Below are positions 8,545-17,414 of a stretch of DNA of 50,289 bases, in pieces. The translations under genes and the position numbers were made by a program. The notes beneath the pieces were generated by a model. That model saw only the letters and a list, made by a program, of their open reading frames with translations, made no database searches and was not told where the DNA came from. The number at the start of each line of letters is the position of its first letter. The first letter of the stretch is position 1. The DNA is from Sphingobium sp. (GTDB taxonomy: Bacteria; Pseudomonadota; Alphaproteobacteria; Sphingomonadales; Sphingomonadaceae), in contig JALCRK010000024.1 in NCBI GenBank assembly GCA_022652485.1, positions 1-50,289 on the forward strand, read 5' to 3'.

Positions 8545-9777
8545 TCACGCGCTTCGTAAATGCCTGAATGTCGACCGGATATCATCGATCACAGCCTCGG
8601 GATTTTCCCAGGCCAGAAAATGCCCACCCTTTTCATGCGCTTTCATATAGACCGGGTTGTACCAGTGCTTTGTCGGCCCATACTCAAATGCCTGAATCCG
8701 TGTTTCCACCGTGACGCCGGGGGGATAGACATCTCCACACAGGAAAGTGAAACCGGCTGGGGCTTCTATTGCGGGCTGCCGGTCGTGCGAAGGGCGCCAG
8801 GGATAGCGGTTGGCATTGGCATAAGAACGGATTGACGATCCGATCGACTGGGTCACCCAAAATATGGTCGCATTGGTCAGGATATGATCTCTGGGATAGT
8901 TCGCTTCGAAATCGGCGTTCTTGTCACTCCACTTGGCCCAGCGCTGCAATATCCAGGCAAGCATCCCCACCGGCGAGTCGTTAAGGCCGTGGGTCAATGT
9001 CTGGCTATCCAGCATGTGGACGGCGACATGCGACGCATAGGTGCGGTGAAAACGCAGAATCTCAGCACGCAACGGGTCCGGCGCATCCTCGGGGATCATC
9101 TGCCCCCCGGTGAGATCCCACGGCCGCTCCCCCTGAAACAGATTCAGCGGAATGTCGTGACCGAGATGTATTCCATAGAGCGCATCCGCATATTTATGAC
9201 CGAGTTGACCGGTGACAAGCGCGCCATAGTCCGCACCGGCAGCGGCATATTTTGAGTGCCCCAGAATTTTCGTCATCAGCGTGTGGAACAGTTCGGCAAT
9301 TTTCCAGAAGTTCATGTCGCCTTTTCCGACCGGCGTCGAAAAGCCAAAACCGGGCAGGGATGGGACAATCACGTCGAACGCATCCTCCGGGTCACCGCCC
9401 CATCTGGTGGGATCCGCAAGGGGAAGGATGATCTTGCTCATATCCCAGAATGTCCAGGGCCATCCATGAGAAATGATGATCGGAATGGGTTTGGGGCCGT
9501 TACCCTGCTGCCTGATGAAATGAACCGGGACATCGTCGATCAGTACACGATGTTGCGGGAATATGTTGATCTTGCGTTCGGCGGCACGCCAGTCGAATTC
9601 ATTTAGCCAATAGTCAACAAGCCCCCGGAGATAGTGCGTGCTGATGCCATAATAGCAATCGTCATTATCAAGATCTGTGGACCATCTCGTCGCGCGCAGA
9701 CGCGCCTTCAAATCGACAAGAACATCGTCAGCGACATCGATGACAAATGGATCAAGCGGATAGCCGGGCGTCTGCAT
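8545..9777 (-). CDS. Epoxide hydrolase (alpha/beta fold, EPHN-type)
   Basis: About 410 residues of the microsomal-type epoxide hydrolase family. It begins with an EPHN-like cap segment (FVIDVADDVLVDLKARL). The oxyanion motif HGWPWTF lies near residues 104-110, the nucleophilic Asp is expected in GADYG (about 183), and the catalytic His in GGHFLAWENPE (about 386). The likely role is hydration of an epoxide to a vicinal diol. The start is uncertain: ATG at 9777 or the adjacent GTG fits AGAAGG upstream, while a longer frame starting at 9837 adds 20 residues without family features. It is the last gene of the minus-strand run with the dioxygenase and the NTF2-fold gene, so the epoxide may be made or met in that pathway. 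Confidence 0.88.
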   Translation of the reverse strand: MQTPGYPLDPFVIDVADDVLVDLKARLRATRWSTDLDNDDCYYGISTHYLRGLVDYWLNEFDWRAAERKINIFPQHRVLIDDVPVHFIRQQGNGPKPIPIIISHGWPWTFWDMSKIILPLADPTRWGGDPEDAFDVIVPSLPGFGFSTPVGKGDMNFWKIAELFHTLMTKILGHSKYAAAGADYGALVTGQLGHKYADALYGIHLGHDIPLNLFQGERPWDLTGGQMIPEDAPDPLRAEILRFHRTYASHVAVHMLDSQTLTHGLNDSPVGMLAWILQRWAKWSDKNADFEANYPRDHILTNATIFWVTQSIGSSIRSYANANRYPWRPSHDRQPAIEAPAGFTFLCGDVYPPGVTVETRIQAFEYGPTKHWYNPVYMKAHEKGGHFLAWENPEAVIDDIRSTFRHLRSA

Positions 9778-9892
9778 CACGATGAAGGCCTTCTCTTCCT
9801 GTGGTTTCCACCAGTTGCACATGCTAGGCGGAAACAAAGTCTGCTAAGGACAGGCGCTGGGCTGACGCCTTCCGGCCATGCGTGACCGCGGA

Positions 9893-10300
9893 TCAGCTGT
9901 ACGCTTCCTCCACCGAGAGGGGCTCTGCGGCACCCAAGAGCCGCCGGGCCTCGTTGCTGTCGGTATAATCCCGCCACGCCGCGATGAGACCATCCTTTAT
10001 TTCATAGGCCGCCATATTGCGGATGGGCGCCGGGGTTTTGCCAGCTTGGCCCAGAAAATGGATCTGCTCGCTCAATATGACGGATTGTTCCGTGGCCTGG
10101 TGCAGTATTTCGAAGCGCACATAAGCAAACATTGAAAAAACTGCTTCCCACAGCTTCAGAACCGCCGCCTTGCCGTGCACCGGCGGGTCACCGTAATTCA
10201 CGAAAACGATATCGTCGTGAAGAAAGGGCGCAATTTTCTCGGCGCTCCTCTGCTCAAACGCCTCCACGAATTCGCGGACAATGTTCTGATTATCTGTCAT
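9893..10300 (-). CDS. NTF2-fold protein (SnoaL / limonene epoxide hydrolase-like)
   Basis: A 135-residue alpha+beta barrel protein of the NTF2 superfamily. The N-terminus (NIVREFVEAFEQRSAEKIAPFL) and the C-terminal AAWRDYTD resemble limonene-1,2-epoxide hydrolases, whose last catalytic Asp lies in a WRDYFD motif. The family's central R-x-D pair seems absent: the matching stretch reads SEQIHFLG. It is therefore more likely a SnoaL-like isomerase, dehydratase or binding protein than a true epoxide hydrolase. The alignment is by eye. The ATG stands about 85 bases after the dioxygenase alpha gene on the same strand. Confidence 0.65.
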   Translation of the reverse strand: MTDNQNIVREFVEAFEQRSAEKIAPFLHDDIVFVNYGDPPVHGKAAVLKLWEAVFSMFAYVRFEILHQATEQSVILSEQIHFLGQAGKTPAPIRNMAAYEIKDGLIAAWRDYTDSNEARRLLGAAEPLSVEEAYS

Positions 10301-10385
10301 ACATTTTCACCAACGTCGTGAGAGAACCGCAGCTTCGGTTGGAATCCAAACGATCCGCGACTTTTCCCTGCGGGGAACCCGGCGA

Positions 10386-11645
10386 TCATCCCTGCCCCAT
10401 TGGCAGATCAAGTTGTCGCCTCCACTCCCGAAGCATGACCCGATTTTGGAGTTCGTCGTCAGGCAGGCACACCTCCTGTTTCATCCCGCGCGAACTATCG
10501 AGATACGCATCCGCCGGGAGTTCGCGACAGTTTCTTTGGCACTGTTCCAATACCTCGATGTCGTCGGGCGTGCCGAAGCCTCCTGGCCCCTGAAAAGATG
10601 TAAATCCCTGCAATCGTCCCGCCCTGATGGCCGGATCTTCCTGCTCTGGAACGAGTGTCCAAGAAGTAGATTCAGTGACATCCGCGGATAGAGGGAAACA
10701 AGTCCGGATCATGGGAAATTGCTCCGCGATTATCGTATTGGGAAAGAGGAGCAGATTGCGATTGTAATTGATCAGGCGATCCGTCCGCTCCTTGCCATAT
10801 TTTTCCTCCCACATGGAGCGCTTGGTGGCATCCATATTTTTCGCAAAGCGACGGATTTCGCCCACTGAATGCCCATTCCCCAGATCCCTAACGCCCACAT
10901 GTTCCGATGTGCGGCCAAAAAGATCGTTCCGAGACATCTTAACGCCCATGACGTTGGGCATATAGTCATTGAAGAAGCGCGTATGGACCGAGATCGCATG
11001 ATAGGCATCCATCGAATTTTCCATCAGCATTTTCCAGTTCGCTGACATGGTATATTCATAGGCGCCGGGCAGTATCGTCATGTCGATCCCCTCATATTGG
11101 TCGAGGATCATGTCCAATACTTCTACAGCGCCGCTTAAAAACTGCTTCAGCCCATCAGCCGTTTCGTCATAACAGATGAATATCAAGCCCCGATAGGATT
11201 CCAGCCGGACGGGATAGAGACTGAACCGGTCTTTATCGAAGCCGGAAGCATAGGATTCTTTCAGAGCCACACCCGCGAGTTTCCCCTGTGTGGTGTAGGT
11301 CCAGGAGTGATAGAGGCATCGGAATGTCGATGCATTGCCGCTACGCTCCCGACAGACCGTCCCCCCCTTGTGCCGACAAATATTGAGAAAGGCGCGGAGC
11401 TCGCCATCCTTGCCCCGAACCATGAGCAGTTCGCGGGCGCCTACGCGCCGCGTCAGGAAATCGCCCGGCTTGGCGATTTCACTCTCATGCGCCGCATACA
11501 GCCAGCACCGGTCGAATATATCCTTCTGCTCGGCCACATAGATGTCCGGATCACAATAGGCCTTGGCCCTGACGGAAAAAACCCCGTCTTCGCTGTCGTC
11601 AATGATCCACTGGTTGGCGAATGCATGTGCGGTAGTCATGTCCAT
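10386..11645 (-). CDS. Rieske non-heme iron ring-hydroxylating oxygenase, alpha subunit
   Basis: A 419-residue oxygenase large subunit. The Rieske [2Fe-2S] ligands are C90, H92, C110 and H113 (ICRHKGG ... CLYHSW). The mononuclear iron site is in SMDAYHAISVH (D213, H216, H221), with the third ligand expected in the TPDDIEVLEQ region. The enzyme inserts O2 into an aromatic or terpenoid ring; substrate class cannot be inferred. The beta subunit gene lies 12 bases upstream, so an alpha3beta3-type complex is likely. No dedicated ferredoxin or reductase is adjacent; electrons may come from elsewhere, perhaps the reductase-ferredoxin fusion at 18.1-20.2 kb. The start could be MDM or the MTT two codons later; GGAG is better spaced for the second. 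Confidence 0.93.
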   Translation of the reverse strand: MDMTTAHAFANQWIIDDSEDGVFSVRAKAYCDPDIYVAEQKDIFDRCWLYAAHESEIAKPGDFLTRRVGARELLMVRGKDGELRAFLNICRHKGGTVCRERSGNASTFRCLYHSWTYTTQGKLAGVALKESYASGFDKDRFSLYPVRLESYRGLIFICYDETADGLKQFLSGAVEVLDMILDQYEGIDMTILPGAYEYTMSANWKMLMENSMDAYHAISVHTRFFNDYMPNVMGVKMSRNDLFGRTSEHVGVRDLGNGHSVGEIRRFAKNMDATKRSMWEEKYGKERTDRLINYNRNLLLFPNTIIAEQFPMIRTCFPLSADVTESTSWTLVPEQEDPAIRAGRLQGFTSFQGPGGFGTPDDIEVLEQCQRNCRELPADAYLDSSRGMKQEVCLPDDELQNRVMLREWRRQLDLPMGQG

Positions 11646-11657
11646 TTCTCCAAACTC

Positions 11658-12155
11658 CTAAAGAATAAAGCCGAGATGGCCCTGACTGAGGTTGTCCTGA
11701 TCCAGCTGAACTACTCTTTCGGTAATACGGAAACTGTCACCCTTCCGCAGGAGCCTGTATCGACATTGTCCGACATACTGAGTGATTTTCCCGCGACGTG
11801 AGCGGTGGACCATAAAATTGCACCGTGCCCGAACAACCATCGGACTCTCAGCGACAGCCCTGACATTGCTGACCAGCCTGCGAAGTTTGGAGAAAGGATT
11901 TTCGGAGTAGGTGGTCCCATTCAACAGCTGCTGAACGCGCGATTTGAGGCGAACATAATCATCATCGATGAGATAAAGGCTGTCATCGGTTCCCAATGTC
12001 GGATCACGGAGAGGCAAGACCTGGCTTATCGCGCCTTCCTCAAACAGCTCTAGCCACTCATCGAGCCGCCATTCGTCCAGCAGCTCGGCTTCCATATAGA
12101 GAAATTCTTCGATTTCGGCTCGCAGATGAATCGTCAACGCCGCGTCTTGTGACAC
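11658..12155 (-). CDS. Ring-hydroxylating dioxygenase, beta subunit
   Basis: A 165-residue NTF2-fold small subunit of the aromatic-ring-hydroxylating dioxygenase family. Landmarks are EIEEFLYMEAELLDEWRLDEWLELF at the N-terminus, SRVQQLLNG in the middle, and a C-terminal strand pair with YRLLRKGDSFRITER and VVQLDQ. It is structural, packing against the alpha subunit. Translation seems to start at GTG (MSQDAAL), with AGGGGAG 9 bases upstream. It is the first gene of the oxygenase run, so the promoter should lie between 12160 and 12300, where two AT-rich palindromes are found. Confidence 0.88.
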   Translation of the reverse strand: MSQDAALTIHLRAEIEEFLYMEAELLDEWRLDEWLELFEEGAISQVLPLRDPTLGTDDSLYLIDDDYVRLKSRVQQLLNGTTYSENPFSKLRRLVSNVRAVAESPMVVRARCNFMVHRSRRGKITQYVGQCRYRLLRKGDSFRITERVVQLDQDNLSQGHLGFIL

Positions 12156-12205
12156 TACTCAACACTCCCCTAAAGGCACAGTCCCCGTGATTCAGGAATC
12201 ATATT

Positions 12206-12244
12206 TTCATAGCTATGAATAATTCTATTGTATATAGAATTATT
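12206..12244. promoter_or_regulatory. Two overlapping palindromes upstream of the dioxygenase operon
   Basis: A perfect 14-bp palindrome, TTCATAGCTATGAA (12206-12219), overlaps by two bases an 11-bp inverted repeat with a 5-base spacer: AATAATTCTAT, TGTAT, ATAGAATTATT (12218-12244). They lie about 50-90 bases before the GTG of the dioxygenase beta gene. They are probable operators, but the cluster encodes no regulator to pair with them. Confidence 0.5.
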
Positions 12245-12400
12245 TGAGCCGGACATAAGGCACCCCATATAGAGATCAACCTTTATCCAGTGGAAACCCG
12301 GTATGCGGTGCGGATCTGGGCATGGCGAACAGGTGCCGGGCCATGTTCTGCTCTCGCGGGGGGAGAAAGATGACCGAATGTTCGCCAGCCGCGGACATGC

Positions 12401-13570
12401 TCATTTTTGTTCCATCTCTTTTTTCTTCTCCTCCCATTTCTGGAAAGCCGCCGAAGTGCCAGCATGACGCTGGGCCATCAACTCAGTCGAATTATTCACA
12501 AGCTGCTCGTAGGATGTGATCCTAATCTCATTCGTGCGATTGAAATGCGGCATGACATAGCGTGCATAAAGCTCGTAGGATGCCTTTGTATTGTCCCAGT
12601 TGGCCCAATCATGTGCAAGATGAAGGAAGGTGCCAAATTCACCCTGAGCGCCATAAAGACGCTCGATCTGTGCTATGGCGTCTTGTGGATCGCCGATAAC
12701 GGCATAACCGCTTTCGATAAGACTATCGACCGCGTCCGCGCCTTCAGGAATGATCGGCTTGGCACCCGGCGGCCGAACATAATCCATATAGGTCAGCCAC
12801 TTCTGCAAGCCGAAGCGCACATTGTCGCGTGCCTTTTCGCGGGTCTCCGCAATATGCATCGGGCCCGCGAGGCGCAGCATCGATGGGTGGAGAATATGGC
12901 CGCTGTTTTCCGCAACCTGATTGGCGATCTGCCAGTTCTCCCCGAGCTTGAGGAAACTGCCGCCCTGCGTCGCGGCCACGCAGAGCATTCCGATCCCGTA
13001 TTTCCCTGCTAACATGCCACCAGATGGCGTCACGACACTGGCCACAGCCAGTTCGGGCGAGGGGCTGGTATAAGGCATGAGATGAACCTGGGCTTCGTTC
13101 AGCTCGAACCAGTCGGTTTTGGCGGTCACAACCTCGCCACGCACCAGCCGAACGATCGCATCAAGCGATTCGCCCATCATGTCACGCTGCTTCAGGGTAT
13201 CGATCCCCATCATCGAAGCATCGGTGGGGAGCATTCCAGGCCCAAAGCCGAACATGACCCGGCCCAGCGACATATGGTCAAGTTGAACGATCCGGTTCGC
13301 GACCATCAGCGGATTATGATAGGAGAGAGAGATGACGCCGCTGCCGATTTTGATGCGCTTCGTCATCTCGATCGCCGCAGCAATCATGAGTTCCGGCGAT
13401 GAGATGATCTCCCAGCCCAAAGAGTGATGTTCGCCATACCATATCTCCTGGAAGCCGAGCTGATCCAGCCATGCTGCCAGTTCCAGATCCCGGCGCAACG
13501 CCAGAGTCGGGCTTTCGCGAATGTCATGGAAGGGCGCAACAAATGCGCCATGTTTAAGCAAGGTGGTCAT
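12401..13570 (-). CDS. LLM-class flavin-dependent monooxygenase (luciferase-like)
   Basis: About 389 residues of the bacterial luciferase-like TIM-barrel family, using FMNH2 or F420 with O2. Typical segments are QEIWYGEHHSLGWEI near residue 41, ISLSYHNPLMVANRI and LDHMSLGRVMFGFGPG, and the helical C-terminus YARYVMPHFN. Members hydroxylate, perform Baeyer-Villiger reactions or cleave side chains in terpene, alkane and amine catabolism. I start it at MTTLLKHG because AAGGA lies 4-5 bases upstream; a longer frame adds 12 residues. It probably belongs to the transcript that begins at the second TonB receptor. A reduced-flavin supplier is not visible nearby. Confidence 0.88.
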   Translation of the reverse strand: MTTLLKHGAFVAPFHDIRESPTLALRRDLELAAWLDQLGFQEIWYGEHHSLGWEIISSPELMIAAAIEMTKRIKIGSGVISLSYHNPLMVANRIVQLDHMSLGRVMFGFGPGMLPTDASMMGIDTLKQRDMMGESLDAIVRLVRGEVVTAKTDWFELNEAQVHLMPYTSPSPELAVASVVTPSGGMLAGKYGIGMLCVAATQGGSFLKLGENWQIANQVAENSGHILHPSMLRLAGPMHIAETREKARDNVRFGLQKWLTYMDYVRPPGAKPIIPEGADAVDSLIESGYAVIGDPQDAIAQIERLYGAQGEFGTFLHLAHDWANWDNTKASYELYARYVMPHFNRTNEIRITSYEQLVNNSTELMAQRHAGTSAAFQKWEEKKKEMEQK

Positions 13571-13674
13571 TGCATCCTTCTTTCTGTTGATCCGACTTTC
13601 AGGCAATCATAATCCCATCCGCCGCGAGGGTAGAGCATCATCCCGGGCTTCCAACGCACAATCGGGCGATCCCC

Positions 13675-14475
13675 CTATCTGTCGTAGGGAGTGCCCCCCA
13701 GTCGGCCCAGCATCCTTAACATCGCGGGCCAGACGAACAGTTCGGCATGGCCGTTACCGTCGGCGTCCTTCTGATTGGCCCCGTCCGAAAACTTCTGAGC
13801 GAGGTCGGAATCGGGATAGACAAGCGTGCGATTGGTAGACAATGCCTGGACTTGCGCCCGGCACGCCTGGTCGAGGAAAAACGCCTTAGTGAACGCGTCG
13901 GCGACCGTGCTTCCCACCACCAGAAGCCCGTGATTGCGCAAGATCATGATAGTATTTTCGCCCAGCAAACGCCCTATCCGCTCGCGCTCTGCGCGATCAT
14001 ACCGCATACCGCCATTTTCGAGATAAGCCGTTCGCCCATAAAACATCATGGCATGCTGAGAAAGCGGAAGAAGCCCCTCCTCCATGGCTGCGACAGCCAT
14101 CCCCGCCGGGGTATGACAATGGAAAACACAATTGGCATCGGGCCGCGCCTCATGGATAGCTGCGTGCAAAGCGAAGCCTGCCGAGAGGATGGGCCGGTCG
14201 GCAGGATAGACCGGCTGCCCCTCAATATCGATCACGACGAAATCGGAGGCGCATATCTCGTCAAAGCAAAGCCCCAGGGGATTTAGCAGAAAATGCTGTT
14301 TCTCCCCTGGTATCTTGAGCGAGATATGCGTGAACACCAGCTCGCTCCAGCCGAAATGGGCGGACAGGCGATAAAAGGCTGCCAGATCGACGCGCGCCTG
14401 CCATTCGTCGTCGCTCATAGGCGAAGGGCGGGTGCCGTTGACGGGGGGGCGATCATAATAGAGTTTAACGCTCAT
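13675..14475 (-). CDS. Class II aldolase/adducin-family protein
   Basis: 266 residues of the class II aldolase/adducin family, Zn-dependent aldolases, epimerases or decarboxylases acting on short hydroxylated carbonyl compounds. The metal-site motifs are visible: NCVFHCHTPAGMAV (two His) and NHGLLVVG (third His), with FTHISLKIP earlier in the fold. Located between a receptor and an LLM monooxygenase, it likely cleaves or rearranges a ring-opened hydroxy-keto product. The ATG is preceded by GAGAGG. Of the class II sugar aldolases, L-fuculose-phosphate aldolase-like members have this length, but I do not claim that activity. Confidence 0.82.
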   Translation of the reverse strand: MSVKLYYDRPPVNGTRPSPMSDDEWQARVDLAAFYRLSAHFGWSELVFTHISLKIPGEKQHFLLNPLGLCFDEICASDFVVIDIEGQPVYPADRPILSAGFALHAAIHEARPDANCVFHCHTPAGMAVAAMEEGLLPLSQHAMMFYGRTAYLENGGMRYDRAERERIGRLLGENTIMILRNHGLLVVGSTVADAFTKAFFLDQACRAQVQALSTNRTLVYPDSDLAQKFSDGANQKDADGNGHAELFVWPAMLRMLGRLGGTPYDR

Positions 14476-14517
14476 CTCTCTTACCTCTCAGCTGTCTGCT
14501 TAACATGGGCCTCATGG

Positions 14518-16974
14518 TCAGAATTGGGCCGTCAGCTCGAGCGCGATCTGCCTGCCACGCGCGACAACGCTTGTGACGTCCCCGCCCAGGCCGCCCGTCG
14601 CATCGAGTGAGAAGACCTTATAGCGCTTATTGGTGACGTTCCTGCCGATCAGAGCCACTTGCCAGCGCCCGTCGATTTCCGAGAGCCGGCCGGTCAAATC
14701 GAGCGTTGCAAAGGACTTCTGGAGCGTGAACGGGCTATGGTTGTCCGAAGTGAAATAGGATGAGGCATACCGGAACGCCCCGCTCAGCCCCATTTTCAGA
14801 GTATCGGAAAGCGGCGTCCCATAATCGATGCTGGCAGTGGCGCTCCAGTCGGGTGCCCGAGCAAGCTGCGCGCCAGAGAGATCCTGCAACCCCGAAGCCT
14901 TGCACCCTTGCGCCGCAGACTGCCCGCCATAACAGGATATCGCATCGTCGAACGAGATATACCGCGCATGTGAGTAGGAAATGCCCGATGCTATCGTCAG
15001 TTGCCCGGTCGCCCTAAGCGCCATCTCCATTTCAAAGCCCTTGGTTCGGCTCGACCCGGCATTGACGGTTTGTTGCGAGGGCGGGCTGGCAATGAAGTTC
15101 GACACCTGCAGATTGGTCAGCTTATAGGAATATATGGCGCCGGTGAGTCTGACCCTGTTATCGAGCAGGCCGAGTTTGACCCCGATCTCTCCGCCCCGCG
15201 CCTTTTCAGGCTGATAGCGGTCATCATCGGCGGTGAGATAGTTGGGTGAGACCACGGACGGCGCCCCGAACCCGCCTGATTTGTAGCCGGTCTTATAGGC
15301 CGCATAGAGGGTGGAGTTCCGCATCGGATGCCAGGACAGCGTCACTTCCGGTGAAATATTGCTGTCGCTGAGCTTGCCGCCCAGCATTCCCACCGGGCGG
15401 AAAATGCCCGATCCGGCCAGCAAGGGATGGACATAGCTGTTCCCGATATCCACCTTTCGGGTTTCGCGGGTCCAGCGCGCTCCGCCAGCCAGCTCGACAT
15501 CTTCCAGAATATTCCAGCGCAACTGGCCGAATGCCGAATAGGCGACACCGCTGCCGAAATATTCCCGGGCAAAGCCGATCAGGCGGCCCGTCGCGGGATC
15601 GGTCGGCAACGGAGCGATGATGGCCATCAGGGGCGATCTGGAACTCGTATCTTCGTAATAGAGGCCAGCGCTGAAGTTCAATGCCCCGCTGAAGTCCGAC
15701 ACCACCCGAAGCTCCTGACTGAACTGCCGGAACTTGTCTTCCTGGAAGGAATATCCGCCATAGGGATATACCGACTGCGTGGCGTTGCTGGACGATTTCC
15801 AGCCATAGCGGAGATAGCCCGTGACGGAGGTGAAATTCAGACCGGGCGCCGCATAATCCGCGGTGAGCGAGGCCAGGCCGCTCCGGAATTGGCCATATGC
15901 CCTTCCATCACGAAAACCGCGTTCGGTCGATGCCTCCAGGCTCGGCAGGTCGCCAGCCGACTGATGCGCGTTCGCACGACAATCGCCATTGGGATCCTGA
16001 AGAACGAAGCCGGGCGCCACGAAATAGGAGGTCGAACCGGGCGTCGCGCAGTTGGTAATCTCGGCGGCGCCATTATTGCCGCGGTTGTCCTTCTGCATAC
16101 TGCCAAACAGACGGAGCGTTGCGGTGAATTGCGGGCTCGGCTGATATTTGAATGTCAGCCTGCCCAACAGTTCCCGGTTGTTATTATAATGATCGGCCGC
16201 CCCAGGCAGCGAGTCGGAAAGACCCGGCGTTCCGGCAAAGGGGTTGGGCATGGGCATGGCATCGTTGTGCATATATCCACGCATGGAAGTTCCGCGCACC
16301 GCCAGCCGTGCACTCAGCGTATCGGAAAGTGGCCCAGACACCACGCCTTCCGCGTAAGTCTCCTGAGCATAAAACTCATAGCCCGCCTTGAGGTGGGCCT
16401 CGAATTTGTCGGTCGGGCCTTTCGCGCGCAGCGATATAACACCGCCTGGGCTGTTCTTGCCAAAAAACAGGGCTTGCGGTCCTTTGAGGATCTCGACCTG
16501 TTCCAGATCAAAAGCGCTCTGCTGAGCGATTTGTCCCCGGCTGACCTGGATGCCATCGATGTTGACGGCAACTGTCTGCTCCTGACCGCTATCAACGCCA
16601 CCTGACCCCAGGCCGCGTATGGTCAGGGCCGCACCCGAACTGCCGGAGGTCTTTTCAAATGACACGCCAGGCACCCGCGTCGCAAAGCCAGCGAGGCTTG
16701 TAAGATTATAGTTGGCCAGCGTTGCTGCAGTCACCGCAGACGCCGCGACCGGTACGCGGTTAAGCGTTTCGCTCTGCCTTCGCGCCGTGACAACTATCTC
16801 TTCGAGCGCCTTGCCGTTCTGACCGGATGAATCCGGCTGCGCCGACTCAGGGCTGGCGGACTGGGCGCAAGCGGCGAACGGCACACAGAGTGCAATCAGG
16901 CCAACTGTGCCCCGCAACGATCGAGCAACAGGGTGGTCAGGACTTTCAAGATTAGGGCAATTCGCAGATTGCAT
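14518..16974 (-). CDS. TonB-dependent outer-membrane receptor
   Basis: An 818-residue TonB-dependent receptor, clearly different in sequence from the one at 2.3 kb. It has a signal peptide (GTVGLIALCVPFAACA), a TonB box EEIVVTARRQ, a plug with VNIDGIQVSRGQ and EILKGPQALFFGKNSPGGVI, and a 22-strand-type barrel ending RQIALELTAQF. I start it at MQSANCPN because GGAGGAGAGG precedes it; the longer frame adds 19 unlikely residues. It is the first gene of a minus-strand set with the aldolase and LLM monooxygenase, so the imported ligand is probably their substrate. Two receptors in one island suggest either two related substrates or high- and low-affinity uptake. Confidence 0.93.
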   Translation of the reverse strand: MQSANCPNLESPDHPVARSLRGTVGLIALCVPFAACAQSASPESAQPDSSGQNGKALEEIVVTARRQSETLNRVPVAASAVTAATLANYNLTSLAGFATRVPGVSFEKTSGSSGAALTIRGLGSGGVDSGQEQTVAVNIDGIQVSRGQIAQQSAFDLEQVEILKGPQALFFGKNSPGGVISLRAKGPTDKFEAHLKAGYEFYAQETYAEGVVSGPLSDTLSARLAVRGTSMRGYMHNDAMPMPNPFAGTPGLSDSLPGAADHYNNNRELLGRLTFKYQPSPQFTATLRLFGSMQKDNRGNNGAAEITNCATPGSTSYFVAPGFVLQDPNGDCRANAHQSAGDLPSLEASTERGFRDGRAYGQFRSGLASLTADYAAPGLNFTSVTGYLRYGWKSSSNATQSVYPYGGYSFQEDKFRQFSQELRVVSDFSGALNFSAGLYYEDTSSRSPLMAIIAPLPTDPATGRLIGFAREYFGSGVAYSAFGQLRWNILEDVELAGGARWTRETRKVDIGNSYVHPLLAGSGIFRPVGMLGGKLSDSNISPEVTLSWHPMRNSTLYAAYKTGYKSGGFGAPSVVSPNYLTADDDRYQPEKARGGEIGVKLGLLDNRVRLTGAIYSYKLTNLQVSNFIASPPSQQTVNAGSSRTKGFEMEMALRATGQLTIASGISYSHARYISFDDAISCYGGQSAAQGCKASGLQDLSGAQLARAPDWSATASIDYGTPLSDTLKMGLSGAFRYASSYFTSDNHSPFTLQKSFATLDLTGRLSEIDGRWQVALIGRNVTNKRYKVFSLDATGGLGGDVTSVVARGRQIALELTAQF

Positions 16975-17294
16975 TGTTCCTCTCCTCCAACTTTTTTGAT
17001 TTTCGCCGCACTCCCACGTCGTTCGTTTCAATCTATTGATTCATAATGTTGAAATCAACTTCATATAAATAAATTTTTTGATCGCCGAAAGCGACCTCCT
17101 CCAGGTCGTGCCGTGGCACGGGCATAGCGCGATGATTCCGGCAGGCGTGGCGGGGGAGCAGCATGGTCTCCATGTGCCTTTGGCGTTCTCTTCAGCGGGA
17201 CCCTCAGGCCGAGTTTGCCTTACGCGCTTTCGACCTCGAACCGCACGGACTCCCGGAAAACGACTCGTCAACCCTCTCGGATTACGGAAGTCTA
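16975..17294. other. Non-coding divergent region
   Basis: No convincing gene is present between the second TonB receptor and the GST promoter block. The first 100 bases upstream of the receptor are AT-rich and should hold its promoter, including the small inverted repeat GTTGA-AA-TCAAC. The rest is GC-rich and holds short unsupported frames and a CGTGCC-GT-GGCACG hairpin. It also marks the step from the lower-GC catabolic island to higher-GC sequence. Confidence 0.5.
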
Positions 17295-17347
17295 CTTATC
17301 ATAAGAACCATCTTCTTCCATTTTTTGGAAGCGCTTAAGTTCCTTCC
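17295..17347 (+). promoter_or_regulatory. Candidate LysR-type control block upstream of the GST operon
   Basis: A 53-base block matching, without gaps, 36 of 53 positions of the block at 21966-22018 upstream of the AhpD-like gene; the core TTCCATTTTTTGGAAGCGCTTA is the best part. It contains CTTAT-C-ATAAG and TTCCA-TTTTT-TGGAA dyads. It ends 67 bases before the GST start codon. Confidence 0.55.
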
Positions 17348-17414
17348 TACCGGCTTGATCCCAAGTGCCAAGCCGCATCTGCCGACCACACCGGCATAGC
17401 TAAGGAACCATACG

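Noticed and set aside
9893..10300. Calling this protein a limonene-1,2-epoxide hydrolase
   Set aside because: Only the WRDY part fits; the R-x-D pair needed for catalysis is not seen.
15427..16605. 392-codon open frame antisense to the second TonB receptor
   Set aside because: No domain or ribosome-binding site. The receptor on the other strand has complete signature motifs.
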